Source of the DNA: Euptelea pleiosperma
Lineage: Eukaryota; Streptophyta; Magnoliopsida; Ranunculales; Eupteleaceae
DNA length: 64,000 nucleotides
Direction of reading: 5' to 3'
Assembly: GCA_035048495.1 (NCBI GenBank)
Contig: CM068553.1
Coordinates: forward strand, 28,854,978-28,918,977
Shown here one piece after another: positions 1-11,572 of this stretch; position 1 is the first letter of the stretch; every line of letters starts with the position of its first letter. Under the pieces are notes generated by a model. The model was not told the DNA's origin. It searched no databases and saw only the letters and a program-made list of their open reading frames with translations. Made by a program: the position numbers and the translations under genes.

Positions 1-1406
1 AAACTCATTATTAAAGAGGAACATCTTAACCATTTCCATGGCATTCGAATCGCTAAAACCTGTCCCCCCATTTCCCATCTTTTTTTTACACATAATTGTT
101 TTGTGTTTTGTAAGGCAAATGTGGCTGAAGCACGAGCTCTCCAAGATCTCCTCCCTGCCTTCTGTGAAGGTTCTGGGCAACAAATCAACCACAACAAATC
201 AAGAATTATGTTTAGTTCCAATCTCCACAGGTGTTAGAAGAAAGCAATGTCTTTTGTTCTCAATATTAAGAATCTTTCTTTCTCTCAGAAGTACCTGGGC
301 ACACCCCTGTTCATCGGCCGCTCCAAGATCAAAGCATTTAATTATACCTGGGAACGTATTAAACAAGTCATATCGGGTTGGCGATCCCGCACCCTCTCTC
401 AAGTAGATAGAACGTACCCTAATCAAAATCATCATTTCCGCCTTACTGATATACAACATGACATCCTTCTTGTTCCCTACCACTCTGTGTACTTAGTTGG
501 ATTCCTTGGCCAATCATTTTTGTTGTCAAGGTGGGCTTCCCAAAATATCCCTTCACCTCATGAGTTGGGCCTCCATATCCTAAGCCATGGGAAGTCTGGG
601 CTTTTGTAAGTTTCGGGATACGAATTTGGCCTTGTTGGCAAAAATGTGTGGAAAATTTTAACCAAACCTGATTCTCTTTTATACCTCACCTTGAAAGGAA
701 AACACTTTCCTCAATCATCGATTTTGGAGGCCTCCCCAAAGATGAGTGATCCTTGGATATGTAAGAGCATTCTTCAAGCAAAAGATGTTTTTAAAAACAA
801 ATTCATCAAATTGATTGGATTTGGACACCATACTAATATCTGGGGATACCCGTGGATCTTTGATGGGCGTCAACTCTACCATCCAACACAGCCTCCTGAT
901 TGCCCTATTTCTCTGGTCACAGAATTGATTTCAGATGATAGAACGTGGAAGGCATCTTTGATTCAATCCATCTTTACTAGCGAGGTCTCAAATACTGCTC
1001 TCTCCATAGGACTCTCAGCCAACATTCCTTTGTTGACCGTTGGTTTTGGTCAGTGGACACGAAAGGATGTTTCTCTACAAAGATCGCTTATAACCACCTT
1101 TCGCGGGTGGCATTTCCAATCAAACTCACCTTTATACCCGTTGAATTTTGGAGAGAAATTTGGAAGATGTCTGTTCCTTTTCAGTGTCAGCTCTTCCTTT
1201 GGAAAGTCCTTCGAGGAAGCCTCCCAACCAAAGACCTCATCCATGCTCACTTGGGCTATATCAGCCCCGACTACTCCCGCTGCGGTTATCATCTTGAGGA
1301 CTTGGCTCATGCGTTGTTCTATTTCCCCTCATCAGCAAAAATTTGGTTTGCCTCACCTTTTTGTCTCCGTACCACCAACATGTCGAATATTGAATTATCC
1401 TCCCGG
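1..1406 (+). mobile_element. LINE (non-LTR retrotransposon), RT C-terminal part to zf-RVT, degenerate, continues at 14148
   Basis: Three plus-strand frames, broken by frameshifts, read as the 3' half of a plant LINE ORF2. From base 16 the frame gives the reverse-transcriptase palm: HLFFTHNCFVFCKAN (the catalytic FADD/YADD box has decayed to FTHN), then a post-palm stretch ending NHNKSRIMFSSN. From 247 a second frame gives KYLGTPLFIGRSKIKAFNY, typical of the region after the palm. From about 1053 comes the zf-RVT region (LFLWKVLRGSLPTKDLI, then the spaced Cys/His residues and HALFYFPSSAKIW). The copy starts before the window and stops abruptly at the CCCGG duplication at 1402-1406. The RNase H end and A-rich tail resume at 14148. 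The catalytic box is lost, so it is inactive. The LINE call is strong; the clade is not determined. Confidence 0.85.
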
Positions 1407-2449
1407 GTACTTGTCAAGCCCCAAATTCAGGTACCCGAACTCGACCCGAATGCCCATGGATCAGCTCGTTTACCCAAAATCCAAGGTGTAAAAAAATTAA
1501 ATTTATTTTTCACCAAAATTATTGGTTAGGATCTCTATCATTACCTATAAATTATTTTAAATAATTTTTGTGAAAGCAGTTAAGCCAAAACATTCGTCTG
1601 TTAGTCTTTTGATAGATATTTTTTCGCAATTCGCAGAGAGCAGTTACTTTTTAGTCAAAATTCAAAGAATGTCAAAAAATTATTTCCTTTAAGAGTTTTA
1701 TAAGGATAAAAATTTTAATAAATGAACTTTTATAAAAAAGAATAAATTATAATTATTTTAGTGATTTTACAAGTATTTGCAATTCCCTTAAAGTGACTTG
1801 CAAAACTCAATTTGTTAATTTTTTTTGACTTAAAGTGAATCGCATGATTCGGGGGTCAATTCAAAATGAAATCTAACAAGTGATATGTTCATTTCATATT
1901 ACTCAAAATTTATGATTTTTCTATAACATAATATAGCAATTGTTCAATTTTAAAAATAGAAGTACAAGTTGAAACAAAATCAGAAACTGTTAAAATTTTA
2001 TAACTGATAACCAGTCAGTAAAATTGGTCCACAAGACAACCCCGATTGAATTAAGTGACCAACCATATATTTCTGGAAAGCTAACTCAAATACTCACATA
2101 TTTTGTGTTTGGCTGAAAGATAGATTTCTATTTTAAGAGGGTCAAAAACTCAGTCAAAGTTGACTAATGTGTGCTGTTTGTATAGACAATAACTATGACG
2201 TTCACTTTGCAGAGTTTCAAAGAATATAAAACACAATATTAAGTTCTCAAAAAATTCCGTAAAATACCAAAACCAGTTTTGAAAGAAACCCTTTTATATT
2301 CACATTATTCCAATATCTAGAGAATATTTGACGAATATTCTCGTCTAGGACGTCAGATAAATCTGGGTAACCAAAAAGTTTGCAAAAGTATCGAAACGTT
2401 ATTTAAAGTATTTCCATAAATCCCAACATAAACAATTAGTTTATAATAT
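1407..2449 (-). mobile_element. Gypsy-type LTR, distal (3') part of a probable solo LTR split by a Copia insertion
   Basis: AT-rich DNA with no ORF, lying between the LINE break and the Copia LTR. On the minus strand it ends GGGGCTTGACA and pairs with 12944-14142 as the two parts of one LTR of about 2.24 kb. Direct copies of CCCGG flank the pair at 1402-1406 and 14143-14147. Joining the LINE across one CCCGG gives a continuous sequence. A few bases outside the canonical TG...CA ends (GTACT here, TA at the other end) are unexplained, so the exact termini are uncertain. No internal Gypsy sequence lies between the halves, hence 'solo'. This is inference from boundaries, not from coding sequence. 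Confidence 0.5.
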
Positions 2450-2601
2450 TGTGAATGTGAAGGATTTCTCATTCATCTCTTTGATCAACACATACACATA
2501 TATAGCCTTTGATCGGAATGTTACAATATTGATGGCAATATTGTAACCGATGCAAGAAGAGTGACGGTTAGATTTCGGTTACAACCATTATGATTACAAC
2601 A
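2450..2601 (-). repeat. Copia 3' LTR
   Basis: Short LTR. The minus strand begins TGTTGTAATCATAATGG and ends CACATTCACA. It contains GGCTATATATGTGTATG, a plausible TATA region. It matches 11428-11572 closely up to the point where the second copy is cut by the hAT insertion. Confidence 0.85.
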
Positions 2602-2610
2602 CTCCCCCTT
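2602..2610 (-). other. Polypurine tract of the Copia element
   Basis: On the minus strand AAGGGGGAG lies directly against the 3' LTR start. This is the expected position and composition for the plus-strand DNA primer of an LTR retrotransposon. Confidence 0.75.
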
Positions 2611-2638
2611 GGATGTCCGCAACATATAAAAATTGCAT

Positions 2639-2815
2639 TGTTAAACTTTATCAGAAAAACCCTGTGGGATAAAACCTGATTGAAGGAAAAAGAGTACAGT
2701 GTGTTGGCGAATCAAGGTAGTGGTAATGGACGCGTTTAAGACTCTCATTAAAACATTGCCTAGAAAAATCCTGTGGGAAAAAACCTAAGTGAAGGAAAAA
2801 GATTATAGTGCGCAA
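2639..2815 (-). repeat. Two diverged direct repeats in the Copia 3' untranslated region
   Basis: Two copies of about 65 bp (about 2639-2705 and 2752-2815) share the core CCTGTGGGA...AAACCT...TGAAGGAAAAAGA. They lie between the RNase H end and the polypurine tract. Repeats of this kind are common in plant Copia 3' leaders. No coding content. Confidence 0.6.
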
Positions 2816-2931
2816 AGGTCATTTAAAATAATAGCCCCTTATGAGAATGCTCCCCCTGATGTGGACTGGTATGAGTAAACGAACATGTCAACAAGTTCCC
2901 ATAGACGATGTTAGAGTCAACGCATACCGTT

Positions 2932-4797
2932 TGTAGACACCCAATTTTGGTACGATCTTCTAATTTGGCGATCAACGGTCTCGAGCTTCTTCTTTATTAG
3001 TCGAGGGATTACTTTACAAATCTCAACCCTTAGGATATTTCTACCTAATCGTAGAGCCCTAATTAGAACCATCAACCACCCTTAGATAACACTTTTAGAA
3101 CCCAAAACTATCATTAGGAAGCCCTATTATAAGCTATGAGAATTTAATCAAAGGTTTGACTTTTGTTGATAAATGATAAAAAATTACTTGTATATTTGAT
3201 TTTATTGTTAGATTTGATCAAAATCAAAAATATTTGTTTATAACTCCTTTATCTTTTAAAAGAAAAGTGATTTCATTAAAATCTAATGGCTCGATCATAA
3301 AGTCATAGTTTTTATTGGACTAATTTGTAAATGATCTCAATTTTTGATAGTTTGTGTGTCAATGAGATGTCCACTTTTGAAAAGTACTTTGAATGATCTT
3401 TCAAAATATTTTTATCTTGTCAATTTTGGACTTAAAATGAGCATTTTATCAATGATTGATCAAAACTCTTGATGTATGGTCTTAATGTGTGTAAATGTAC
3501 CAAGGTTCATACATCATGACACACTTTGATGATATTACTTAAGCTCATCCATTCAACTCACCAAACTCCCATACTTTTTTATTTTATCCACACCTTTTTT
3601 GTTTATTCTTCACACATAAATTTTCTACAACTTTCTAACTTTCTAGATTACTCAACTTTTTTCTAACAAATTAGAAAATTCCTTAACATATCTATATAGG
3701 ACAAACCCTATTTTTACCCTTTTACCTACAAATGACTCAACTACCATTTTCTTTATTTCCAAACTACTCAAAATCCTTACTTTTCACATATAAATACCCC
3801 CTCACTCTTTTAGAAATCCATCCCTTCAAGCCATCTCTTTAGGCCTAGAAAAACTCTTGTAAAATAGTTTCTTAGCTTTCCAAAAAGCCTTAGAAACCTC
3901 TAAAAAATTCTCAAAAGACCCCTCTTATTTTAAGAGATTTTCTTAAAATAAGAACTTTTCTTAAATAAAGTGAGCAAGAACATGTTCTTTTTTTCAAGAA
4001 CAAAAAGAAGAAAAGGCCAAGGAAAGAAGAATGGCCATTTGCAAGGTACAATACAAACAACATAAGTTCTTTCTCTTTCTAACAATGTAACTACATGGGA
4101 AGGTTATGCCACCCTATTCTTTCTTTTTTTTTCTTTATTTGTCTTTTATTCTATTTATTTAGCTTTAGATTATTGTATGATTAGTTAGTTTTTTACTTTA
4201 ATTTATCTTTCTTGGTTACCTTATGTTGTCTTTTTTTTACTTTCTCTTTCTAGCAATATAACCACATGGAAAGGCTATGCCACCCTATTCATTTTTCTTT
4301 ATTTATTTATCTTTTATTCTACTTAGCTTTAGATTATTGTATGATTAGTTAGTTCTTTATTTTAGTTTGTCTTTTTTGCTTCTCTTATGTTGTCTTTTTT
4401 TACTTTCTCTCTCTAGTATATGTAGAGAATCCGAAATGGTTGCATAGTAGGATATTCTCATATTTTATCTTATGTTCTCTCTTTTTCTCCCTAATATGTG
4501 GAGAATTCGAAATGCTTGCATAGTAGGGTATTCCCACATTTTTCTTTTATGTTCTTTTATACGTAGATTATTGTTTTTCTTCAACGATAACTTGAGAGGA
4601 TGATCGTGGATACAAGAGTAGGTAACCGTTTAAATACGGGTAAGTTGGGATGCCTAACACCTTTTCCAATTTATAAATGACTCACTTAACGAAGGATCTC
4701 TCAAATGGTTAGTAGATCAATAGAGTCACTAATTTATATTTTGCTCATTTTAAAAAGGTATAGCATTATCTATTTTCAAACTCAGTGACCAATCACA
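2932..4797 (+). mobile_element. Tat/Ogre-like Gypsy LTR, probable solo LTR inside the Copia 3' region
   Basis: It begins TGTAGACACCCAATTTTGG, a start typical of Tat/Ogre LTRs, and ends ACCAATCACA. The 5-mer CCGTT sits on both sides (2927-2931 and 4798-4802), supporting a solo LTR of 1866 bp. Against this simple picture, GGTGGCGACTCCA, a primer-binding-site-like motif of Tat elements, lies just outside at 4813-4826. The alternative is a longer LTR plus a scrap of internal sequence ending near 4850. Inside are tandem duplications (about 4068-4200 with 4235-4380, and about 4411-4480 with 4485-4550). No ORF. Confidence 0.6.
4068..4550 (+). repeat. Tandem duplications within the Tat-like LTR
   Basis: The segment around ACATGGGAAGGTTATGCCAC recurs about 160 bp downstream with the same following text (GCTTTAGATTATTGTATGATT). 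A second pair, containing GAAATGGTTGCATAGTAGG, lies at about 4411-4480 and 4485-4550. These are local duplications inside the LTR and are not coding. Confidence 0.7.
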
Positions 4798-5856
4798 CCG
4801 TTAAAAAATGGTTGGTGGCGACTCCATAAGATTTGGCCTTTTTTGTGTCTCTAGATGGATTGTGCTATCTCACACCGTTGCAGTATACAAATTTCTTGAA
4901 CATTGAAGTAGGTAGCGCATTGGTGAATAGATCTGCAAGATTGTCATTTGATCATATCTGCTGAACGTCAATACTGTTGACCCAATAATTGCTTCTTTAT
5001 CTTCTTGAGGGTGACAGGGATCTGACTTGATGTCAAATGATCTGATAACCATTAGAGAACTCAGTGGGTAAGCTTTTATCCTTATCGAAGCACTTCAGAA
5101 CTTTTTCAGTATATGCTGATTGATGGACAAGAGTCCCACTTGGGAGATGTTCGATCTACAGGCCGAAACAATCTTATTTTTTCAAGATCTTTTATCTCAA
5201 TTATTTCTAAAGGCATATGGAGATTTTGTGAGCTCTTCAAGAGTCTCAACAAGATTTAGATCGTCTGCATACACTAAGATAATGGCAAATCCGATTTCTA
5301 CTTTCTTAAATAAAAATGCACGAGCATATTTAATTTGTTAACATATCATTCTTTCATTAGGTATTTGCTGATGCGATAATACATGTGTCCGAATTGCTTT
5401 AATTCATACAAGGATCATCGTAGTTTGATTGTGTACATGCATGCATGCTACGTGGCTTCATGCCATTTGCTTTGGACATTTTAAATACTTCTAGGACCTT
5501 TAATATAGATATTTGCCAATATAAATATATTGAACCATGTCCATAAGATATATGTTGAGTCTTTCTGAGACTACCAGACTAATTAAGAACTGAAGTATAA
5601 TCGTATCTATCACATTGGAATGCATTTCTTCATAATCGATATCGGGTATTTGCTAGAAACATTATGCTATGAGTCATGACTTATAGTTGAAGATCTCGCA
5701 TTTTCATTACGTTTTCATATTAACATCCACTTGTGTTTTATAAGTTTTATAGCATCAAGTGTTGGATTACAGGTCTGAATACTTTGTGTGTTGCTAGCAA
5801 TTCTAATTATGCCTTGATCATTTGTGGCTTACACGCTTAATGGATTCGGGCGTTTA

Positions 5857-6021
5857 GGACTACAAGTCCTTTTACAGCTTCAGTTGTTAGGATTATAGGT
5901 TCTTTTACAGCTTCAGGTGTTAGGATTACAGGTCCTTTTATAGCTTCAGGTGTTAGGACTACATGTCCCTTTATAACTTCACGTGTTAGGACTATATGTC
6001 CTTTTACAGCTTCAGGTGTTA
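5857..6021 (-). repeat. Five 33-bp tandem repeats inside the Copia RT
   Basis: Exactly five units of 33 bp (unit start GGACTACAAGTCC on the plus strand) fill 165 bp. On the minus strand they stay open and encode an 11-residue repeat of the type LTPEAVKGPVI. Copia RTs have one copy of a closely similar segment (GPIVLTPEGVKP) just after KWKEA..ELDSL. The array is therefore an expansion of one RT motif. Confidence 0.85.
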
Positions 6022-6177
6022 GCAGCGAATCTAGCTCTGTTTAGATTGCTTCTTTCCACTTTGACCAATTATTTCTACGTCGACATTCTTTGACGGTGTG
6101 TGGTTTAGGATCCTCATAATTATTTATGATGTTAAAAGCTACTGGCAAATACATTATCAATAATAGTTTTATCATAA

Positions 6178-6375
6178 TCCTACTTTGCTCATGTGTTATA
6201 GGTGTGGCCTCATCAAGAGCGTCGACTTCTATATGAGTCATATTTCTGTAGGTTTTATCTTATTCTATATGTGTAATCTCTTCAGGAGCACCGACTTCTA
6301 CAAGAGTCATATTTCTCCTATTCTATAGGTGTTGCCTCTTCAAGAGCGTCGACTTCTGCTTGAGTCATATAGATT
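6178..6375 (-). repeat. Three diverged repeats of about 65 bp upstream of the RT
   Basis: The core AAGAGCGTCGACTTCT...GAGTCATAT occurs three times with varying spacing (about 6200, 6280 and 6340). In the reverse frame it encodes a short acidic motif (HIEVDALDEATPI). This is a second local expansion in the same Copia remnant. Confidence 0.55.
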
Positions 6376-6689
6376 TGTTCATGTGTCCTCAGCGTCCTGA
6401 GAATTACATCTTTTGTACTCTTCACCTTTTGGGAGTTACATCTCTTTCATTCTCCACTTCCTGGGAGTTTATCTTTTTTGCACCAACGGGTCGACCACGC
6501 TTCAAGCGTACCGTTAATGATTCATTTGATGCTATGTTAATGGATTGTCCTATAGGGACATGAATCCTTGTTGATTGTCCTATAGGGATGCCAATCCTTA
6601 CTAGAGCATTCCAAGTAAGTTCACGCCGTTCTATCAAGGGCTTTCCTCCCCCTAACGGAGGGAAGATCATTTCAAATAAAGTGCTAACT

Positions 6690-9600
6690 TAATAAAGTGT
6701 CAACAACGACTAAAACAAGAAATAAAAGATAGTTGAAATACTAGTTCAAGATCCATGTTAGTCTTATCCACCTTCAGGGTGGAGTGGTCGATGTAATTCA
6801 TTTCCTTTTCCTTTGCACAATCCTATAGATTAGATGTTTTATTTTCAGCTTTCATCATTGATCCAAGGTTCTTGGCATCGAGTATGATTATAAAGTATCT
6901 AAATGACCATATGGTGGGTGGATCGGACCACATAAACTCTCCCACTAATCTCTTCTTCCACAAGTCTCTCACCGCCCCTCTCATCTCTCCTCACCACGTA
7001 TCTCACTCTCACCCATCTCTCTTCTCTCTCAGCCGTACCCACTCTTCTGTTTTCTCTCAAAAAAAACTTTTAACCCATCTTTTCTCCTCCTAACGGTTGG
7101 AAAGGGCGTCTAGGTTTCAAGAGGTTCTCCTCTCATCCACTCCCTTCCACCATAGCAGTAGCAACAAGGTCTCTCTTCCTCACCACGACACTCCAAGCTG
7201 TTATCTCAAGGCGATCTCCCGATTGCAAGTGTTGCACTTGCAACTTGAGAGCTACCTCCACCGGTAGGACGCACAACCAACATGAATCCTTACAACTGTA
7301 CTTACATCTCTCAGGCCAACGTTTATGGAGTTGCAAACCTACAACTCCAGAAAACTTTCACTATTTGGCCGTGGTCCTCACGGTGTGCAGTCACTCCACG
7401 GTTCGCTGCTACCACCTGCTACTCCTTTAATCCACACCGTTCTCCACCGTCCAAGCCAGCAATGACCTACAACATTGAGTTGCAGTCCCTAAAAGAGCAT
7501 CTCCAGTGAGCTTCTCCACCATTGATCGGATCATCTCCAACAACGTGCTGCCCTCTTCAAGAAGCTGGTTGGGCAACCACCTTACCATCCTCTTCTTCCT
7601 CCGATTGGATCCGTCAACCTATTGCACGTTTCACTTTCTGGCCTTCTCCTATTGTTGCACCACCGCAGCAATACCTTGTCAATATCACCACAACGCACTA
7701 GTTTTCATCTCACCCTCTCCACACCATTCCATTCCTTCATTGGTGATGAACGCTGCAACACTGGTACTCCAAGAAGGTGAGCTGATCTCTTCTCATTCTC
7801 TTGGTAAAAGCCTATTTTCTCTCTCTTTAATTTTCTCTTTCTCTCTCTAGTTCTTTAGCCTCAATTTTCTCTCTCTAAACTTTCCTCTTTCTTACTTGCT
7901 TTTTTTAATGCTTTCTAGATAAGTTTTGATTTTTAGAATGTTATGAGATTTTGTATACTTTTCCTTTATGAAATAAAATTCATTTTTTTTTTTGTAATCT
8001 TGAAATAAAATTCCTTAAGTCTTATTATTGTGGTTGATATTGTTATGTGATTCAATGTATTTTCAGTTGAATATTGCAATTCTTGAAATATCCAGGTATA
8101 TGGATCCTAGAGGGGGTGAATAGGTTCAATTAAAATTAATTATCAATTAAAAATTAAGCAACCTATTTAATTCTATTCGGTCGGTGATCTGGGATCTATC
8201 GCATATAATTTCTAAGCGAAAACAAATAGATTAGTCTAACTAGATTTAATCTAAATATACTAGTGATATATTTTTCATAAATTTGTTCAGCTAATGACAC
8301 AATAAAATCAATCAAGCAATAGACACACGATTTTTACGAGGAAAACCCAAATGGGAAAAACCTTGGGACTACGTCCAGTCGAAATCACAAAATTAATAGA
8401 AGACAGAGATGCAGACAGCTACCCACGCTACGACTCGCAACTGAGTCCAACTCCACATGAGCTTTAGCTGTCGATTTACTACGTCGCCTTATATCTTCAC
8501 GTTCCGAACTGCATGAAATGCCTTCAGGGTTTGATCTCGAATCACAACCATCTCGATCCACACACGAGTTCACACTGAATCCACACGGTGGGGTAACTAA
8601 CAAAAGGTAGTATAATAAACCAATGTGTTTAATCCTTCATGGAAGAAAGAGATTCAACCATGAAAAGATTAACACTCTCCTATACTCAAGATCCAAAAGA
8701 ATAAAACTTATTTGATCAAGATCTTGAGTATCCAAGAGCAAAACTTAAGCTCTAATCAACAATGAAAGCTTTTGGATCTCTAGGTTTTCTCCTCTGCTTT
8801 AGATGGGCTTGAATGGCTTGGAAGAATTAAGTTTTCAACCTAAGGATTCTCAACCCTATTTCTATGGTATCTCAGTCACTTACCAACCTAATGGTGTTTT
8901 GATCAATTGAAGCTTTGAATCACTTGATGTATCACTCTTCCAATCTTCTGTCAAGCAGTCTTCAGTGATGAAACCATAATTAATCAATTGACTCCTAACT
9001 GCCTACACACTAAGAATGTTATATACACAGCCAACACAAAAATCTGGATCTTACAATTCACTCTCTAAAAACAAAAGCTTATTTTAAATCATCAATCGAT
9101 CTCTCTCATCTATCTACCAATTTTATCTTTTTCTGTATTATCTTAGTTCTTAATTGCCTTGCCCTAACGCCGAGTGCGGATCGACATCCTACACTTTCCA
9201 CTATGTAAGAATTGTCATATTTTGCAGGATTAAAAATCAGATTTTAAAAATGTGTTAATTCAAGGGTTTCCATAACCAACAACATGGAAAAATCATAAAA
9301 TCAAATGGCGCCATTGCTGGGGAGATCGGATGGATCATCGGACGGTGGAGATCGGCCAAGGTAGGCCGTAGGATATAGTGATTTCAAAAGGAGAGAGGAT
9401 CAGATGGTTGATATTGAGAGGAGAGAGAAAATTAGGGTTTAGAGAGAGGAGAGAGAAATTAAGAAAAAAAGAGAAAATACTAACAGAGGGTCTTGAACCC
9501 TAGTCTTTGACTTGGTCTTCTACATACTTCACCAACTAAGCAAGCGTTCGTCTTGTATTTGTTGATTAAGCTTTAATCTCCTAAGTCTTTTCTCTAGCGG

Positions 9601-9780
9601 CTTGTCTCTCATTCTCTCTTGATCGTCTCTCAAGCTCTTTCGATCTTTTGGTTCTCCCCGCACTTGGCCTATATCTTCTTATGTTTAGCCTGTTGGCTCT
9701 TTAGCTCTGGTCATCGGCTCTGGAGATTGATTGTGGGCCCGCATTCCATCAGAATCCTCCGATTGGTGTCTCTGCGATAG
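6690..9780. mobile_element. Insertion in the Copia integrase region containing an Athila-like LTR end and PBS
   Basis: The Copia integrase (expected between the GAG-pre-integrase at 9.96 kb and the linker at 6.67 kb) is replaced by unrelated DNA. Near its right side AAATCA is followed by TGGCGCCATTGCTGGGGA (9307-9324), a very good match to the tRNA-Asp-type primer site of Athila elements. The plus-strand sequence to the left is therefore probably LTR. The 6.9-7.9 kb part is CT-rich. The 8.1-9.0 kb part contains GAGGGGGTGAATAGG and GGGACTACGTCCAG, motifs common in plant LTR-element DNA, and may be a further nested piece. Exact ends and TSD were not found. Short ORFs here look like chance. Confidence 0.45.
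9307..9324 (+). other. Athila-type primer-binding site
   Basis: TGGCGCCATTGCTGGGGA lies two bases after an ATCA end and corresponds to the usual Athila PBS with about two changes. It gives the orientation (plus) of the element whose LTR lies to its left. Confidence 0.6.
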
Positions 9781-10165
9781 AAAAAGCATGTAATGAGACT
9801 TTAATCAAAATGACTTTATATCTTGACTGTCCGAAATACGTTTAATATTAATTCATGTGAATAGTCGATTTTTGTCTAAAGAATGAGTTCTACGTAATAG
9901 TAGAAACTCTAACGTGGAAAAGTCGACGAAAAGAGAAGTTTTACGTAGGAGAATATTACAACGCTAAAAGGATAATGGCTTAAAATAAATACTTTTGAGC
10001 GAATATCGATGACAATTTAGTAGAATCTTCTTCTTCGTCAATGAATGTTTGTGTGAGTTCTCAATAATGTGATGCATCATCGTAGACTCAGCATGACCAA
10101 GATGATCATGCTGAAGCATAAAGATCATTTGATTACAATACTTATGGTTTAACACAGTATACAAT
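9780..10165 (-). pseudogene. Copia GAG-pre-integrase domain remnant
   Basis: The minus-strand frame 10164-9964 includes HDHLGHAESTMMHHIIENSH followed by a KKILL stretch. This matches the GAG-pre-integrase region of Copia polyproteins, where a His of the zinc-binding H..H is retained. Frames towards 9780 are stop-ridden and the integrase core is missing because of the 6.7-9.8 kb insertion. Part of the element at 2450-12943. Confidence 0.7.
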
Positions 10166-11427
10166 TATAGTCTTGATATGTTACTGCATATATCTTTAAA
10201 ATTGAGTACAATCTGCTAGACTATAAGCCTGTCACACCCCCCAAGTGGTGCACGTGCATGATTGCAGCCATCAAATGGTTATAACTGTTTGATCTATCAT
10301 ATTTACATCTATTTAGATTATAGGAAAAGATGCATCAAATCCAATACAGTTGCACTTATGGAACAAAACAATATAGTTGGAGAAAAACACTATTGCCACA
10401 CGGCACAATTCAATAAACACAACAGTGAAAATATATCGATAAACATAATGTATTGTGACATAATATATAAACAAATTGTACTATATCACATTGAGATTGA
10501 AGATTTGGTCTTCTTCTCCAATCTATAATTTCATCTTCCCCCATTTTTTTAATCATGTCACTGATGTGAAGATCATATATCACGTATACATCATCTATAT
10601 ATAAGTTTCTGCTCATGACACATCTTTGCACAGACAAAAAAATATACAGTTTATAGGGATATTGCATGAGAAACTTGATGACAATGGATTCCCAAAAAAA
10701 TGGATAATGTAAGGTATTATATTATCTTGATCAAAATCTCAATATGTTGAAAACAAGATAAATGTTAGTACCCCAAGCATTTGTTTTTATAACAATGAAA
10801 TAATTCTAACAGCAGTCCGTGAATGGAAAATCATAGTAGCAACAGAAATTTAACATAGCCATCATTCAAAAGCCATGAAATACTAAGCGCAAGATCATTT
10901 TAACAACTTTGTCACCTCTTTTAACACTTATATTAAACTCTACCAGACCTAGGGTCATTAATTTCAAGCTAGATAATTTTTTTTTCACATTTTACTTCAG
11001 GTCATGATACACTAAAAATTGCACATGTGCCATATATGGACCCAACCTTCTCTTTCCAGTCAAGTTTAATGACAACAGGAGTTGTCATGAAATGGATAAA
11101 AATGCTCAAATTGGTCCATGGTTACGATTCTGTACCCTTTTCTAGAAAATTGTAGTTTGAAAACAACACAAGGTTGAGGCATTGGGCTTCTTTGTTGCAT
11201 GAAACTCAGTCGTAGAGTGACAAAAGAATTAGGCTATGGCTATGGATGAAAATTATGTCATGCATTTATCACTTGTATAGGGGGGATTTGTACTGTTTGG
11301 GATGATATATTTTCCCTTAGTTAGAGGGAATAACTATACGGCAGGCATAAATGAGTACATAATTTCATTAATAATAGTTCTAGCTGGCATGTGTTAGCTG
11401 CGAAAATAGAGTGTGCTAATAACGTTT
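10166..11427 (-). other. Copia 5' internal region, no recognisable gag
   Basis: AT-rich DNA between the GAG-pre-integrase remnant and the 5' LTR. It should hold gag, but only short ORFs without known motifs are present. The sequence next to the LTR (minus strand AAACGTTATTAGCAC) is not a tRNA-Met primer site, so the region may be rearranged. Confidence 0.4.
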
Positions 11428-11572
11428 TGTGAATGTGAAGGATTTCTCATTCATCTCTTTGATCAACACATACACATATATAGCCCTTGATCGGGATGTT
11501 ACAATATTGATGGCAATATTGTAACCGACGCAAGAAGAGCGCTCTTCAGTCATCGGTTATAACCGTTACAAT

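Larger units (their letters stand above)
4860..6680 (-). pseudogene. Copia pol remnant: integrase/RT linker, RT and RNase H end
   Basis: Read on the minus strand from 6670 downwards: IFPPLGGGKPLIERRELTWN and RLKRGRPVGAKK (linker between integrase and RT); then HTVKECRRRNNWSKWKEAI (start of Copia RT, 6041-6241); then a tandem-expanded segment (5857-6021); then IKLR, stop, SLYELKQFGHMYYRISKYLM (about 5420-5330); the catalytic VYADDLNLV (about 5246-5275, still intact); a region corresponding to SGILVHQ; MVIRSFDIKSDPCHPQED (4990-5052); and finally NDNLADLFTNALPTSMFKKF, the conserved end of RNase H (about 4950-4880). Frames change repeatedly and stops are frequent, so no polyprotein can be made. 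It belongs to the Copia element at 2450-12943. Confidence 0.85.

Noticed and set aside
1412..1422. TGTCAAGCCCC as the start of a plus-strand LTR
   Set aside because: No matching 3' LTR or TSD in that orientation. The CCCGG pair and the minus-strand TAATACCC start at 14140 fit one minus-strand LTR better, though the exact termini remain uncertain.
6872..7093. Possible secreted or Ser-rich protein ORF in CT-rich DNA
   Set aside because: CT-rich DNA yields Ser/Leu/Pro frames by composition. It lies inside the LTR-like insertion.
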